Shown in pieces: positions 26,957 through 36,147 of a DNA stretch of 64,000 nt. The position numbers were made by a program, and so were the translations under genes. The notes beneath the pieces were generated by a model. That model did not search any database. It saw only the letters and a program-made list of their open reading frames with translations, and had not been told where the DNA came from. Within the stretch, counting starts at the first letter, position 1, and each line of letters begins with the position of its first letter. The stretch covers positions 58,745 through 122,744 of the forward strand of contig CADEFU010000012.1 in NCBI GenBank assembly GCA_902826695.1, read 5' to 3'. Source of the stretch: an uncultured Alphaproteobacteria bacterium (lineage in GTDB: Bacteria > Pseudomonadota > Alphaproteobacteria > Micropepsales > Micropepsaceae).

Positions 26957-27330
26957 GGGCGCCCGCGAAAACGGTCGCCGCCTACTTGGCCGCACTCGAT
27001 CCCGAGCGGCGGGGCACGCTGGGGCGACTGCGCCGCTCGATCCGTGCGGTGGTGCCGAAGGCGGATGAGTGCATCAGCTACGGCATCCCGACGTTCAAGC
27101 TCGACGGCCGTATGCTCGTGGCATACGGAGCGGCGGCCAAGCACTGTTCGTTCTATCCCGGATCGGTGGTGAAGCAGCTCGGCGTCGACCTGAAAGGCTA
27201 CGATGTTTCGGCGGGCACCATTCGCTTTCCGATTGGCGGCGCGTTGCCCGCTGCGCTCGTGCGCAAGATCGTGAAGGCGCGGATCGCGCAGCAAGCCGCA
27301 AAAGCTGCGATGCGGAAGACCAAGCGCTAG
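26953..27330 (+). CDS. DUF1801 (YdhG-like) protein
   Basis: A 125-residue protein whose ATG overlaps the GST stop. [65 protein letters not shown] matches DUF1801/YdhG (I-SYGxPxFKxxGxxLxxxxAxKxHxSFYP). Related proteins in Gram-positive bacteria are described as iron chaperone-like. A C-terminal basic tail ([11 protein letters not shown]) is typical. Function in this organism unknown. Confidence 0.9.
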   Translation: MRAPAKTVAAYLAALDPERRGTLGRLRRSIRAVVPKADECISYGIPTFKLDGRMLVAYGAAAKHCSFYPGSVVKQLGVDLKGYDVSAGTIRFPIGGALPAALVRKIVKARIAQQAAKAAMRKTKR

Positions 27331-27385
27331 GCTCGACAGGGTTCGATGCGGCTGGTATTCGGGCACCAACGAGAGGGTGCTTTCC

Positions 27386-27805
27386 ATGAAATACCTGCAC
27401 ACGATGTTGCGCGTCGGAAATCTGGATGCGGCGATCGATTTCTTCGTCAACAAGCTGGGCTTGACGGAAACGCGGCGCTTCGAGAACCAGGGCGGGCGCT
27501 TCACGCTCGTCTTTTTATCGGCGTCGGAGAGCCCCGAGGCGGAGATCGAACTCACCTACAATTGGGACGAACACGAGTACACGGGCGGGCGCAATTTCGG
27601 GCACCTGGCTTTCGCCGTCGACGATATTCATGCGACGTGCGAGCGGCTGATGAAGGCCGGCGTCACGATCAGCCGGCCGCCGCGCGACGGACGTATGGCT
27701 TTCGTGCGCTCACCGGATCAGATTTCGATCGAGTTCCTGCAGAAGGGCAAGGCGTTGGAACCGAAGGAGCCGTGGGTGTCGATGCCGAACACAGGGACGT
27801 GGTGA
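27386..27805 (+). CDS. gloA: Lactoylglutathione lyase-like VOC protein (glyoxalase I)
   Basis: The 139-residue protein starts at ATG 27386 behind [67 protein letters not shown] and ISIEFLQKG follow proteobacterial glyoxalase I closely, including the four metal ligands (His in LHTML, Glu in EIELTY, His in GHLAF, Glu in SIEFLQ). It would turn the methylglyoxal-glutathione adduct into S-lactoylglutathione. Length matches the family. The alpha/beta hydrolase gene begins 1 bp after its stop. Confidence 0.9.
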   Translation: MKYLHTMLRVGNLDAAIDFFVNKLGLTETRRFENQGGRFTLVFLSASESPEAEIELTYNWDEHEYTGGRNFGHLAFAVDDIHATCERLMKAGVTISRPPRDGRMAFVRSPDQISIEFLQKGKALEPKEPWVSMPNTGTW

Positions 27806-27806
27806 G

Positions 27807-28631
27807 ATGAACCCGCCGGCCCGCCGCATCGGTCAACTCGAACGGCCCGACTGCCGCATCCACTACGAGGTGACGGGTGAAGGGCCTGCGATCGTTTTTG
27901 CGCACGGGCTCGGCGGCAATCATTTGTCTTGGTTTCAGCAGGTCGCGCATTTCGCGCCGCGCTATACGTGCGTGACGTTTGCGCATCGCGGGTTCGCGCC
28001 GTCGTCGGCGCTGAGCGACGGGCCGAACCCGCAGGACTACGCCGGGGATCTAGCGGCACTCATCGAGCACCTGAAGCTCGACGACGTGCGTATCGTGGCA
28101 CAGTCGATGGGCGGGTGGAGCGCCGTCGAATACGCGCTGACCCAACCGCGTGGGCTCAAAGCGCTGGTTATGGCCTGCACGACGGGCACGATCGATCCGC
28201 TCAAGATCGGCGAGCCGGAACGCTCGCGGCTCAACGAATGGCTGCAAACGGAAGCGCCGAAGGCCCCTGCCCTGTTCGGGCGCGGCATTCATCCGGCGGC
28301 CGGCGAACGCATGGCGGCCGAGCAGCCGGCGATGCATTTGCTCTACCGGCATATCAGCGATCTGAACGCAGGGCTCAACGTCATGCAGGTCGGTGCGCGG
28401 CTGATGCCAATGCGCACGCGTGCGCCTGAAGAACTGCGCAGTGTCGCCTGCCCGATCCTGTTCATCTCCGGCGATGAAGACGTCGTGATCCCGCCGTTCG
28501 CCGCCGACGCGATCGCGCGCGTCGTGCCGAACGCGAAGGTCGCGCACATCGCGGACGCAGGGCATTCGACTTATTTCGAGCGGCCGCAAGCGTTCAACGC
28601 GATCGTCGAGCGTTTCCTCGGCGAGATCTAA
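27807..28631 (+). CDS. Alpha/beta-fold hydrolase
   Basis: The 274-residue protein follows gloA with a 1-bp gap. IHYEVTGEGPAIVFAHGLGGNHLSWFQQVAHFAPRY contains the oxyanion HGLGG, VAQSMGGWSAVEYAL the nucleophile Ser, SGDEDVVIPP the Asp and DAGHSTYFERP the His of a complete triad. No signal peptide. Similar to 3-oxoadipate enol-lactonase/haloperoxidase-type esterases; substrate unknown. Its stop shares four bases with that of the convergent bchE-like gene. Confidence 0.9.
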   Translation: MNPPARRIGQLERPDCRIHYEVTGEGPAIVFAHGLGGNHLSWFQQVAHFAPRYTCVTFAHRGFAPSSALSDGPNPQDYAGDLAALIEHLKLDDVRIVAQSMGGWSAVEYALTQPRGLKALVMACTTGTIDPLKIGEPERSRLNEWLQTEAPKAPALFGRGIHPAAGERMAAEQPAMHLLYRHISDLNAGLNVMQVGARLMPMRTRAPEELRSVACPILFISGDEDVVIPPFAADAIARVVPNAKVAHIADAGHSTYFERPQAFNAIVERFLGEI

Positions 28632-30139
28632 GCCGCGGCCGCGCGTTTCTTCACGGCCATCGACTCTTCTTCCGCGTCCTGCGCCGGGCCGAGCCATTCG
28701 GCGACGGTCTTGCCGTTCTCGATGCGCTTGTCGCGCAGGCAGAAGTTGATGATTTCGTGGAACCAGACGCGGCGGCCCATCTTGTAGTACCAGCGGATCG
28801 CGTGGCGGATCTTCTTGTCGGGGTGCCAGATCAAGCGGCGCAGCGCGCGCGGTCTTGCTTGCGCCATGACTTCGATGAACTTCACCCAGAGGAACACGCG
28901 CCAGGGCGGCATGTGGCGCATCGATAGGACTTGGTGCTTGTAGTCCCACTTGCTTTGGTCGTCTTGGATCACGCGGCGGTGCTCGACCAGGCGGTAGTAC
29001 GGCGTCCAGCGATGCGGGGTCGCGTAGAGCGTGATGATCTGATCGGGGTCGTAGGAGATCAGTTGCTTCAGGCCGTGCCAGAAGTCGCGGTCGGTTTGCT
29101 CGTCGAAGCCCGCGACCCAGGTTGCGAGCGAGAGGATGCCGTGCTGGCGGAGCAGCTTTATTGCTTCGCGGTCGTCCTTCGTCGTCGCGCCCTTCTTGAT
29201 CAGTTCCAGCGTCGCTTGGTCGGTGTTTTCCATACCGAGCAGGAAGCGTTCGAAGCCCGCTTTCTTGTAGAGGTGCAGGATGTCGGCATCGCGGACGATG
29301 TCGCCGGCGCGGGTCGAACCGATCAGCGTCACGTCCACGTTCTCGGCGATCAGCGCTTCGAGGAACGCCTTCCACGGTCTCCTGGCTGCGCTGGGGTTCT
29401 CGTCGGCGAAGTTAAAGACTTCCACGCCGTGTTCGCGGTGGAGACGCGCGATTTCGGCGGCGAGCTTCTTCGGGTCGCGGTGGCGCCAGCGGGTCCAGAA
29501 GCCGCGTTGGCCGCAGTAATTGCAGAGATGCGGGCAGCCGCGGGAGAACTGGATCACTACTGCGCGCTTGTTGCCCCAGTAAGAGTAGCGCTTGTGGTCG
29601 ATGAGCTCCCAGCCGACGCGGTAGTCATCAAGGTTCTTGATCACCGGGGCCGCCGCCGTCGCACACACTTCCTCTTGGGCGCGGAAGGCGAGGCCCGGGA
29701 TGTGAGCGTAGCTCTGTTCTTTGGCGAGCGCGGCAAAGAGCTTCGTGACCGTCTCTTCGCCCTCGCCGCGGACGATGATGTCGATCTGGCGTTCGGCCTT
29801 GAGGATGTCCTCCCAAAAGTACGTCGGGTGTACCCCGCCATAGACGATGAGCGTCCGTGGCAGTAGCGCGCGGACGAGGCGCGATAGTTGCATGATGATC
29901 GGGTGACCCGATGTCGAGCCGGTGTGACCGAACAGAACCGCGTCCGGGCGATGGGCAAGCGCTTGTTCGGCGATGGCTTCGAGGCGCATCGGGCCGAACT
30001 CGCCGTCGATGAGCGTCACCTCATGACCAGCATCGATAAGCGGGCCGCCAATAGAGAGCAGCCCCAACGGCGGGAGTTGCTCCTTGGGGATGCGGCTGCC
30101 GATTGCCGGATGCGGAGCGTTGATGAGGAGGATGCGCAT
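28628..30139 (-). CDS. bchE: BchE-like B12-binding radical SAM cyclase
   Basis: A 503-residue protein starts at ATG 30139. Residues about 1-140 are a cobalamin-binding domain (PPLGLLSIGGPLIDAGHEVTLIDGE), and SRGCPHLCNYCGQRGFWTRWRHRDP carries the CxxxCxxC cluster of radical SAM enzymes. The wider text (FNFADENPSAARRPWKAFLEALIAENV, YDPDQIITLYATPHRWTPYYRL, KWDYKHQVLSMRHMPPWRVFLWVKFIE) is very like Mg-protoporphyrin IX monomethyl ester anaerobic cyclase BchE. That enzyme makes ring E of bacteriochlorophyll without O2. No other bch, puf or crt gene is in the window, and the C-terminal tail seems shorter than usual. It may be a real bchE apart from the main cluster, or a paralogue with another substrate. 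Confidence 0.82.
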   Translation of the reverse strand: MRILLINAPHPAIGSRIPKEQLPPLGLLSIGGPLIDAGHEVTLIDGEFGPMRLEAIAEQALAHRPDAVLFGHTGSTSGHPIIMQLSRLVRALLPRTLIVYGGVHPTYFWEDILKAERQIDIIVRGEGEETVTKLFAALAKEQSYAHIPGLAFRAQEEVCATAAAPVIKNLDDYRVGWELIDHKRYSYWGNKRAVVIQFSRGCPHLCNYCGQRGFWTRWRHRDPKKLAAEIARLHREHGVEVFNFADENPSAARRPWKAFLEALIAENVDVTLIGSTRAGDIVRDADILHLYKKAGFERFLLGMENTDQATLELIKKGATTKDDREAIKLLRQHGILSLATWVAGFDEQTDRDFWHGLKQLISYDPDQIITLYATPHRWTPYYRLVEHRRVIQDDQSKWDYKHQVLSMRHMPPWRVFLWVKFIEVMAQARPRALRRLIWHPDKKIRHAIRWYYKMGRRVWFHEIINFCLRDKRIENGKTVAEWLGPAQDAEEESMAVKKRAAAA

Positions 30140-30363
30140 AGCTGCCCGATTTCGAGTCGACTGGGACTGTATCGAGTGCTGGTTGGGGTGGCTGTGACCG
30201 CGGTCGCGCGTGATGGGAAAGTCACATTGCTGCCGCAAACCACGTGAAACCCAGTTAAATCAACGCCTTAGTCTGCCTCGCGTGCATTGCTTGAAGCTAC
30301 AACCAGGTGTTGAATGTCTCTCGGGGAATAACGGCGGAAAAGCGCCGGCTTTTGGGGGACAGA

Positions 30364-32322
30364 ATGAGAGGCGTTTGGCGCCAGCTCGCGCTTGCCGCGG
30401 CGGCCGTTGTCTACCTTGCATCCGCCGCTATTGCGTCTGCGCAGCCAGCCGCGGCCGCTAAGGCCGCCGCGCCACCGGCACAAGCCGAAGCCGCGGTGCG
30501 CGCGCTTGATCCCGCCGATATCGAGGCGTTTCTCGACGGGCTTGTGCCGTTGCAGATCGAAACGAACGACATTGCGGGCGTCACGATATCGATCGTGAAG
30601 GGCGGCAAGGTCATTTTCGCGAAGGGCTACGGCTATGCCGATGTGGAGGCGAAGAAGCCGGTCACGCCCGATACGATGTTCCGCGTGGGCTCCATCACGA
30701 AGCTTTCGACGTGGGCGTCGGTGATGCAGCTGGTGGAACAAGGCAAGCTCGACCTCGATGCGGACGTGAACAAGTATCTCGACTTCGAGATTGCGAAGCC
30801 GTTCGGCAAGCCGGTGACGCTGCGCAATCTGATGACCCATCGTGGCGGGTTTCAAGAATCGATCAAGAACCTTGGTGCGCAGAACTCGGGCAAGGTCGAT
30901 CTTGGCAAATATGTTCGCGAGAATATTCCTTCGCAGATTTTCGAGCCGGGAACGACGCCGTCCTATTCGAACTACGGCGCCGCGCTTGCGGGATACATCG
31001 TCGAGCGCGTCGCGGGCGTGCCGTTCGACACGTACGCAGAAGAGAACATCTACAAGCCGCTCGGCATGACGCGCACGTCGCTCAGGGCGCCACTCCCGAA
31101 GGAACTCGAAGCCGATATGTCGAAGGGCTACGGCCTTGGATCCGGCGCGCCGATCGATTTTGAGATTTTGAACGGCTATCCGGCGGGCAGCCAGTCGAGC
31201 AGCGCGACGGACATGACGAAGTTCATGCTTGCGTTTCTGAACGGCGGGGCGCTTGGCGATCGGCGCATCTTGAAGGCGGAAACCGTGGCGGCGATGTTCG
31301 ACACCGTAACGGCGTTGGACGAGCGGCAGAACGGTATAGCGCTTGGCTTCTACGAGGCCGCGAAGGGGCGCTTCCGGACCATTGGACATGGCGGCGACAC
31401 GATCGCGTTTCACAGCGACATGCATTTGATCCCAAGCGAGAGCTTCGGGTTCTTCGTTTCCTACAACAGCACCGGGCGTGGGGACACGCCGCCGCGCGCG
31501 CCGCTTTGGCGCAAGTTCCGCGAGCGCTACTTCGCGGAGGCGCCGGACTCGGCAAAGGCCGTCACGGAAAGCACGAAAGACATCGTCGGCAGCTACATCA
31601 CGACGCGCCGTGCGGACACATCGCTTTTGAAGCTCTTCGGCGTACTTAACCAGGCTACGGTGTCGGCGAATGAGGACGGAACGATCACTGTCGACACGAT
31701 GCGCGGTCTCAACGGGCAGCTGCGGCGGTGGGAGCCTTTGGGCAACGGTGAGTTCCGGGCAACGGATGGCCGCGCGCGGCTGATCTTCAAGCCCGACTCT
31801 GCTGGGCGGATGATGATGCTGCCCGCGTCGGCGGGGGTTGCGGCCTTTCAGAGGGCGGAACCGCAGGACAATCCAATTCTGGTCACAGTGCTTCTGGTCG
31901 GTGCGCTCGCGGTGTTGGCGATCAACATGGTGGCCTGGCCCTTTGGTGCAGCGGTGCGGCGGCACTACGGCATCAAGTTGCAGTGGAACGCTGCCGAGCA
32001 GCTGCTGCGCCTGTTCGTCATGCTGACGTCGGCGGCGCTTTTGGTGCTGTTCATTGGACACGCCGTGGTGCTGTCGTCAGGGTTTAGCGATCCATGGCGC
32101 CTGGACAGCAGTTTGGACGAGCAACTCAAAGTCTTGCAGCTCGTCGGCTTCGGCGGCGTACTTGGCTCGTTCTTCGTGATCGTGAACGCGATCCAATCCT
32201 GGTTCAATGACTTGCGCGGGTTCTCCGGCCGCGTGAAAGAGACTGTCGTCGCGCTTTGCTGCGTGGCGTTGATTTGGCTCGCTTGGTCTATGAATTTGTT
32301 CGATCAGACCCTCAGGTTCTAG
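30364..32322 (+). CDS. Serine hydrolase (beta-lactamase class C fold) with C-terminal membrane helices
   Basis: A 652-residue protein starts at ATG 30364, the start that gives a signal peptide (RQLALAAAAVVYLASAAIASA). The penicillin-binding fold (about 50-390) has S110-x-x-K113 (GSITK), Y201-S-N and a late HGGDT box, all needed for catalysis. Residues after about 500 hold four hydrophobic segments (NPILVTVLLVGALAVLAINMVAWPF and three more), so the catalytic domain should face the periplasm on a membrane anchor. Possible activities: D-aminopeptidase, esterase or peptidoglycan-related. The CapA gene follows after 1 bp. Confidence 0.9.
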   Translation: MRGVWRQLALAAAAVVYLASAAIASAQPAAAAKAAAPPAQAEAAVRALDPADIEAFLDGLVPLQIETNDIAGVTISIVKGGKVIFAKGYGYADVEAKKPVTPDTMFRVGSITKLSTWASVMQLVEQGKLDLDADVNKYLDFEIAKPFGKPVTLRNLMTHRGGFQESIKNLGAQNSGKVDLGKYVRENIPSQIFEPGTTPSYSNYGAALAGYIVERVAGVPFDTYAEENIYKPLGMTRTSLRAPLPKELEADMSKGYGLGSGAPIDFEILNGYPAGSQSSSATDMTKFMLAFLNGGALGDRRILKAETVAAMFDTVTALDERQNGIALGFYEAAKGRFRTIGHGGDTIAFHSDMHLIPSESFGFFVSYNSTGRGDTPPRAPLWRKFRERYFAEAPDSAKAVTESTKDIVGSYITTRRADTSLLKLFGVLNQATVSANEDGTITVDTMRGLNGQLRRWEPLGNGEFRATDGRARLIFKPDSAGRMMMLPASAGVAAFQRAEPQDNPILVTVLLVGALAVLAINMVAWPFGAAVRRHYGIKLQWNAAEQLLRLFVMLTSAALLVLFIGHAVVLSSGFSDPWRLDSSLDEQLKVLQLVGFGGVLGSFFVIVNAIQSWFNDLRGFSGRVKETVVALCCVALIWLAWSMNLFDQTLRF

Positions 32323-32323
32323 T

Positions 32324-33640
32324 GTGTCTTTGAGAGCGTCGCTTGCGGTTTGTGTGTCTGCTGCCGTCGCCCCGTTTGCACACGGAGCACCGGCCGATGC
32401 CCCATGGACGCAGGTTACGCTGGTGCTCGCAGGCGATACTGGGCTCAACGGAAGTTTTCAGCCGGTCTATGCCGACTTCGGGACGAAGCATGGGGCGCGG
32501 CTTGCCTGGAACGAGGCGACGCCGCTAATCGCGCGCGAGATCGACGGCGACATCAACTTTGCCAATCTCGAAACGGTGGTGACCGACAGGAATGACCTGA
32601 CGGCGAACATGAAGCTCTTTGGGTTTCGCACTCATCCGAGCGGCGTGAAGCACTTGATGCAGATCGGCCTCAACTTCTTTTCGACGGCGAACAACCATTC
32701 GATGGACTTTGGGTTGGAGGGCGCGCGCGAGACGCTGCGGCAGCTCAACATGACCGGGGTTGCCCACGCCGGGCTTGGTGCGAACCGGGCGGCAGCGCGA
32801 GCGCCGCGCCTCGTGATCACCCGGGGCCGAAGCTTTGCGATTGGAGCGATCGGGATCATCGGCAGCGGCTATGGTGCGCCGGCGGAAGGTGAGGAGCGGC
32901 CGGGTCATTTGTCGTACGGATCCGAACGCGACTTCGACGAAGGGGTCGGCGCGCTGGCGGCATCGGGCGCAGACTATCGCATCATGTCCGTGCACTACGG
33001 TCAGGAGTTCGAGGTCAATACGAACGCGCGCGACCGGAGCCGGCTGTCCGGCGCGCTTGCCAAGGGCGTGGACCTTGTCGTCGGGCACCACCATCACGTC
33101 GTGAATGGGGTGGAGGTCGTGGATGGGCGGGCGGTGTTCTATGGGCTTGGCAATTTCCTGCATTGGGGAACCCAAGACATGGGTAGGTTCGACGTCTGCC
33201 GTGACTATGGACTGGTGGCACGAGTGCATCTTGGTGCGCCGGCAGGGGAACGGTTGACCGTTCGTGCGATAGAAGCCTTGCCGATCACGCAGATGCATAA
33301 GACGCCACGGCGCATGAGCGCCGAGGAAGGCGCCAAGCGTGTTCACGTGCTGAACCACTTGGCGACGCGGTTCGGAACGAGCGGCGTGCGGTTTGCGGCG
33401 CAAGCGGATGGAAGCGGACTTGCATGCTTTGCGGGTGCGGAGAGTTTGACGGGCGCGATCGGTCAGCGCTGCGGGACGAAGCCTGCGGTGACGCCGGCTG
33501 CGCCGGAACTTGCGGCCAAGATTGAGGGCGCGTGCTCGCGTAAAGTCGTGCGCATCGTTGAGAACGAAGACGGCGAGGTCGAGCCGGAGTTTGCGACAGT
33601 CGGCGACGAACGGCCCGCCCTGCCCTTTTCACCTTGGTAG
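32324..33640 (+). CDS. CapA-family metallophosphatase-like exported protein
   Basis: A 438-residue protein starts at GTG 32324, 1 bp after the serine hydrolase stop. A signal peptide (RASLAVCVSAAVAPFAHGA) precedes the CapA/PgsA domain: VLAGDTGLNG, NFANLETVVTD, FFSTANNHSMDFG, GVAHAGLGANR, VHYGQEFE, VDLVVGHHHHVVNGVEV, VFYGLGNFL. In Bacillus this family takes part in poly-gamma-glutamate export; many proteobacterial members have no known role. The pairing with an envelope serine hydrolase suggests a cell-envelope function. Confidence 0.9.
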   Translation: MSLRASLAVCVSAAVAPFAHGAPADAPWTQVTLVLAGDTGLNGSFQPVYADFGTKHGARLAWNEATPLIAREIDGDINFANLETVVTDRNDLTANMKLFGFRTHPSGVKHLMQIGLNFFSTANNHSMDFGLEGARETLRQLNMTGVAHAGLGANRAAARAPRLVITRGRSFAIGAIGIIGSGYGAPAEGEERPGHLSYGSERDFDEGVGALAASGADYRIMSVHYGQEFEVNTNARDRSRLSGALAKGVDLVVGHHHHVVNGVEVVDGRAVFYGLGNFLHWGTQDMGRFDVCRDYGLVARVHLGAPAGERLTVRAIEALPITQMHKTPRRMSAEEGAKRVHVLNHLATRFGTSGVRFAAQADGSGLACFAGAESLTGAIGQRCGTKPAVTPAAPELAAKIEGACSRKVVRIVENEDGEVEPEFATVGDERPALPFSPW

Positions 33641-33991
33641 CCAGGCGGCGCCTGCGTCAAAGTTTCCCCAATATTTGACTGGGACGCTTACAAGTTGTGA
33701 CGTCCAAAGTGTCACCCCTCCGATGGGGCTATCGGCACGAACTTCGCCGCGATACGTACACGGAGCATTGACCTGGCGTTGCAGTGTGCGCCGCGTGCCC
33801 CCGTCATGCCGCCAGGTTTGGAGGCACATGCGCGATTAGTTTCCATACGGAGCATTCCGCATTCGTGGCGGGCGAATTTCATGTTTCGCTTCGCATGCGA
33901 GGCGTGGGGCGTTACAGTGTTGTCGCTGAGTGCGCCGTTCAAGAGCGCGAAATTTGGGTGCTGGGTCTTTTTTTCTGGGGAGCATGCGGCC
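33641..33991. other. 351-bp intergenic region
   Basis: No convincing gene. GTGAC (33696 area) and GTCAC form a short inverted repeat in TTGTGACGTCCAAAGTGTCA, and the region is less GC-rich than its neighbours, so it probably carries the promoter of the PAN-domain gene at 33992. An in-frame upward extension of that gene through this stretch lacks coding character. Confidence 0.4.
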
Positions 33992-35449
33992 ATGGCGGGC
34001 AAGCGTCGTTGGCTATCGGCGATTGTTGCGACGGCGATAGGACTCGCTGGCGCCGTCATTCCTGTACTCGCCCAAGCCGTGGCCGAAGCTACCGATTTTC
34101 AGGTGCTGGCGGTGAAGCCTGAGAAGTTGGGCAAAAGCTTTCGGCTGATACCGGTCGGTGAAAGCACACTCGATCCTGGCGCTTACGACGCGGTGGTGGA
34201 GTCGCTGCCGGTGAGTATGTTCGGCGGCATCAAGCTTCCCGACTACGACGAAAAGGCGGAGCGGACGCAGTGCCGGGCGGCCTGCATCGCAAACAAGGGT
34301 TGCACGACCTTTATTTATGTAAGCCGGGCAAAGGACCGGCCGCTTGGGCTTTGTCGTTTGCGGCGTGCTGTGGAGCAGCAGACCATTACGGCTGTACCGC
34401 TCCCGCCGCCGGTTGCCGAGCCTGCGCCAGCGCCCGCAATCGTTCGGGAATCCGAACCCGTTGTCGATCTCGCTGAAGTGGCCGCGAAGGCGCCGCCTGC
34501 GAAGATCTCGATCGGCGGTAAGGCCAAGAGCGGGCACATATCCTATCTCGAAGCGGACGCGCCAGAGACGCCGGTGACTTTTCGCTTCGACACGTCGGTC
34601 ACGGGTGTGGTGGCGACGGTGCGGGCACGCGACATCCAGGGTCCACGGGCATGGGTCACGCTGGACGCACTGGATGCGAGCGGCGGGCGGCTTCAGCGGT
34701 CCGGCGTTTGGGTCGCCAACGACGACACACCGCAGAAGGTGAACGTCACGACCAAGGGCGAAAAGATTGCCTCTATCAAGGTCGCGACGCGTGGCGCCAA
34801 CACTCTAATCGTCGATCGCGTGGAATTCGAGCGCGTGGCGCCGCCGGTTGCCGAAACGGAGAAGCCGGTTGCCGAGGTGAAGGAACCCGCAGCGCCCGTG
34901 GTGGAAGAGGTTGCAGAAGTCATTCCGCCGCCGCCTGTACCGGAGGCCGAGGCTATCGATGCCGCGCTGCCGTTGCCGCCGCGTGCGGTCGGCGTGGAAG
35001 CATCGGCTGATGTTACGCAACCTGCACCCTCTGAAACCGTGACAGCTGAGACGACAGAGACGGCAGCGGTGGAACCGCAACCGCCAGCAGCCGCGCCGGT
35101 AAACCAGGCCGTGGCGGACGCCGCGCCTGTTGCCGCGCCGCTTGCACCTGTAGCGCCCAAGGTTGAAGCGCCGGCATCCACGCCGGCTGAGCAAGAGTTG
35201 CAGTTGCTGGCAGCGGCCGGTGTGGCCGCGTTCCTGCTTGGTGGCGCCGGCATTTATCGTAGCAATTATCGCGCGCGCACGCTGAAGCGGCTGAGCATCA
35301 CCGTGCTGTCGGACGGCATGGACCGCCACACCGTCGGCGTCGAAGCCGAGCAGCCGGATATGAGCATGCGCTTTGCGGTGCTCACGCCCGCCAACGTGGG
35401 CGCCCGCAACACATCGATCACCATTGTCCCGGACGGAGTTGCCGCATGA
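33992..35449 (+). CDS. PAN/apple-domain protein with C-terminal membrane anchor
   Basis: A 485-residue protein starts at ATG 33992 behind GGGGAG. Signal peptide residues 5-28 (RRWLSAIVATAIGLAGAVIPVLAQA). Around residues 85-125, RTQCRAACIANKGCTTFIYVSRAKDRPLGLCRLR has the four-Cys pattern of a PAN/apple domain, a protein- or sugar-binding module. A beta-rich region follows (SGHISYLEADAPETPVTFRFDTSVTGVVATVRARD), then a long Pro/Ala/Glu linker, one membrane helix (ELQLLAAAGVAAFLLGGAGIY) and a short C-terminal beta domain in the cytoplasm. It overlaps the next gene by ATGA. Function unknown. Confidence 0.78.
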   Translation: MAGKRRWLSAIVATAIGLAGAVIPVLAQAVAEATDFQVLAVKPEKLGKSFRLIPVGESTLDPGAYDAVVESLPVSMFGGIKLPDYDEKAERTQCRAACIANKGCTTFIYVSRAKDRPLGLCRLRRAVEQQTITAVPLPPPVAEPAPAPAIVRESEPVVDLAEVAAKAPPAKISIGGKAKSGHISYLEADAPETPVTFRFDTSVTGVVATVRARDIQGPRAWVTLDALDASGGRLQRSGVWVANDDTPQKVNVTTKGEKIASIKVATRGANTLIVDRVEFERVAPPVAETEKPVAEVKEPAAPVVEEVAEVIPPPPVPEAEAIDAALPLPPRAVGVEASADVTQPAPSETVTAETTETAAVEPQPPAAAPVNQAVADAAPVAAPLAPVAPKVEAPASTPAEQELQLLAAAGVAAFLLGGAGIYRSNYRARTLKRLSITVLSDGMDRHTVGVEAEQPDMSMRFAVLTPANVGARNTSITIVPDGVAA

Positions 35450-36147
35450 CAACCGCGCCTGAAATGACGCTTGTTCAGTTCTTCGACTTCGACAATGCGA
35501 AAGCGCGCAAGGAGGGGCTGAACGCGCTCTATGGGACGCAGACGATGCGGAGCGCGCAGGCGCTGCTCGCGGGCGCGCCGCAGCTGCTGCAGAACTACGT
35601 GGCGCAAAGCGTGACGGAGGCATTGGCCGAGGCCCTCAGGTTCAAAGTCTCAGAGCTTGTGATCGCGGGATGGTCGAACAGGCGCGAGTTCGCCAAGTAT
35701 CTGGACCAAACAAAGTACCCGCGGGACGAGATTGTCGATCACGTGCTGGGCAAGCACGAGATTTTCTCGTCTCACAAGCCCAGGCTCCAGATCATGCTCG
35801 ACGGCTCGCCGATCGGGTCGGAGTTCGAGTTTGAGATTTCGGTGAAGCTCGCGCTCGAGGCGGCGACGCTGCGCGTGCAGGACGGGCGCATGATGTTCGC
35901 CCGGGTCGGAAAGGCGACGGGCACGGGCTACATCAAGTGCGAGGACATCACGCTGTTCGCACGCGCGATCAAGCCCATCGGCTTGCCGCAAACGATGTCG
36001 TTCGGCAACGGTCTTGCGATCGTGCCGGGGAAGGCTGCGGCGAAGGAAACCGCGGAGCCTGCGAAGGATGGGCCCGCAAAGGACACGCCGACGACGGAGA
36101 CCCCGACCAAGGACGCCCCGACTGACGCTGACGCGGCAGCCGCCTAG
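35446..36147 (+). CDS. Hypothetical protein coupled to the PAN-domain gene
   Basis: The 233-residue protein overlaps the previous gene by four bases. It has no signal peptide. The core (residues 8-180) mixes helices (TMRSAQALLAGAPQLLQNYVAQSVTEALAEAL) and strands (KPRLQIMLDGSPIGSEFEFEISVKLALEAATLRVQDGRMMFARVG). The C-terminus is a low-complexity Lys/Thr/Pro/Asp/Ala tail with repeated KDxP units. Coupling suggests it works at the inner face with the membrane protein upstream. No family recognised. It shares its stop with the convergent amidase gene. Confidence 0.7.
   Translation: MTTAPEMTLVQFFDFDNAKARKEGLNALYGTQTMRSAQALLAGAPQLLQNYVAQSVTEALAEALRFKVSELVIAGWSNRREFAKYLDQTKYPRDEIVDHVLGKHEIFSSHKPRLQIMLDGSPIGSEFEFEISVKLALEAATLRVQDGRMMFARVGKATGTGYIKCEDITLFARAIKPIGLPQTMSFGNGLAIVPGKAAAKETAEPAKDGPAKDTPTTETPTKDAPTDADAAAA

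Noticed and set aside
30140..30363. PpsR/CrtJ-type TGT-N12-ACA operator before the bchE-like gene
   Set aside because: No matching palindrome was seen in the interval.
30268..32061. A 597-codon open frame on the minus strand
   Set aside because: It is antisense to the serine hydrolase gene, extremely rich in Arg and His and shows no domain; high GC produces such long empty frames.
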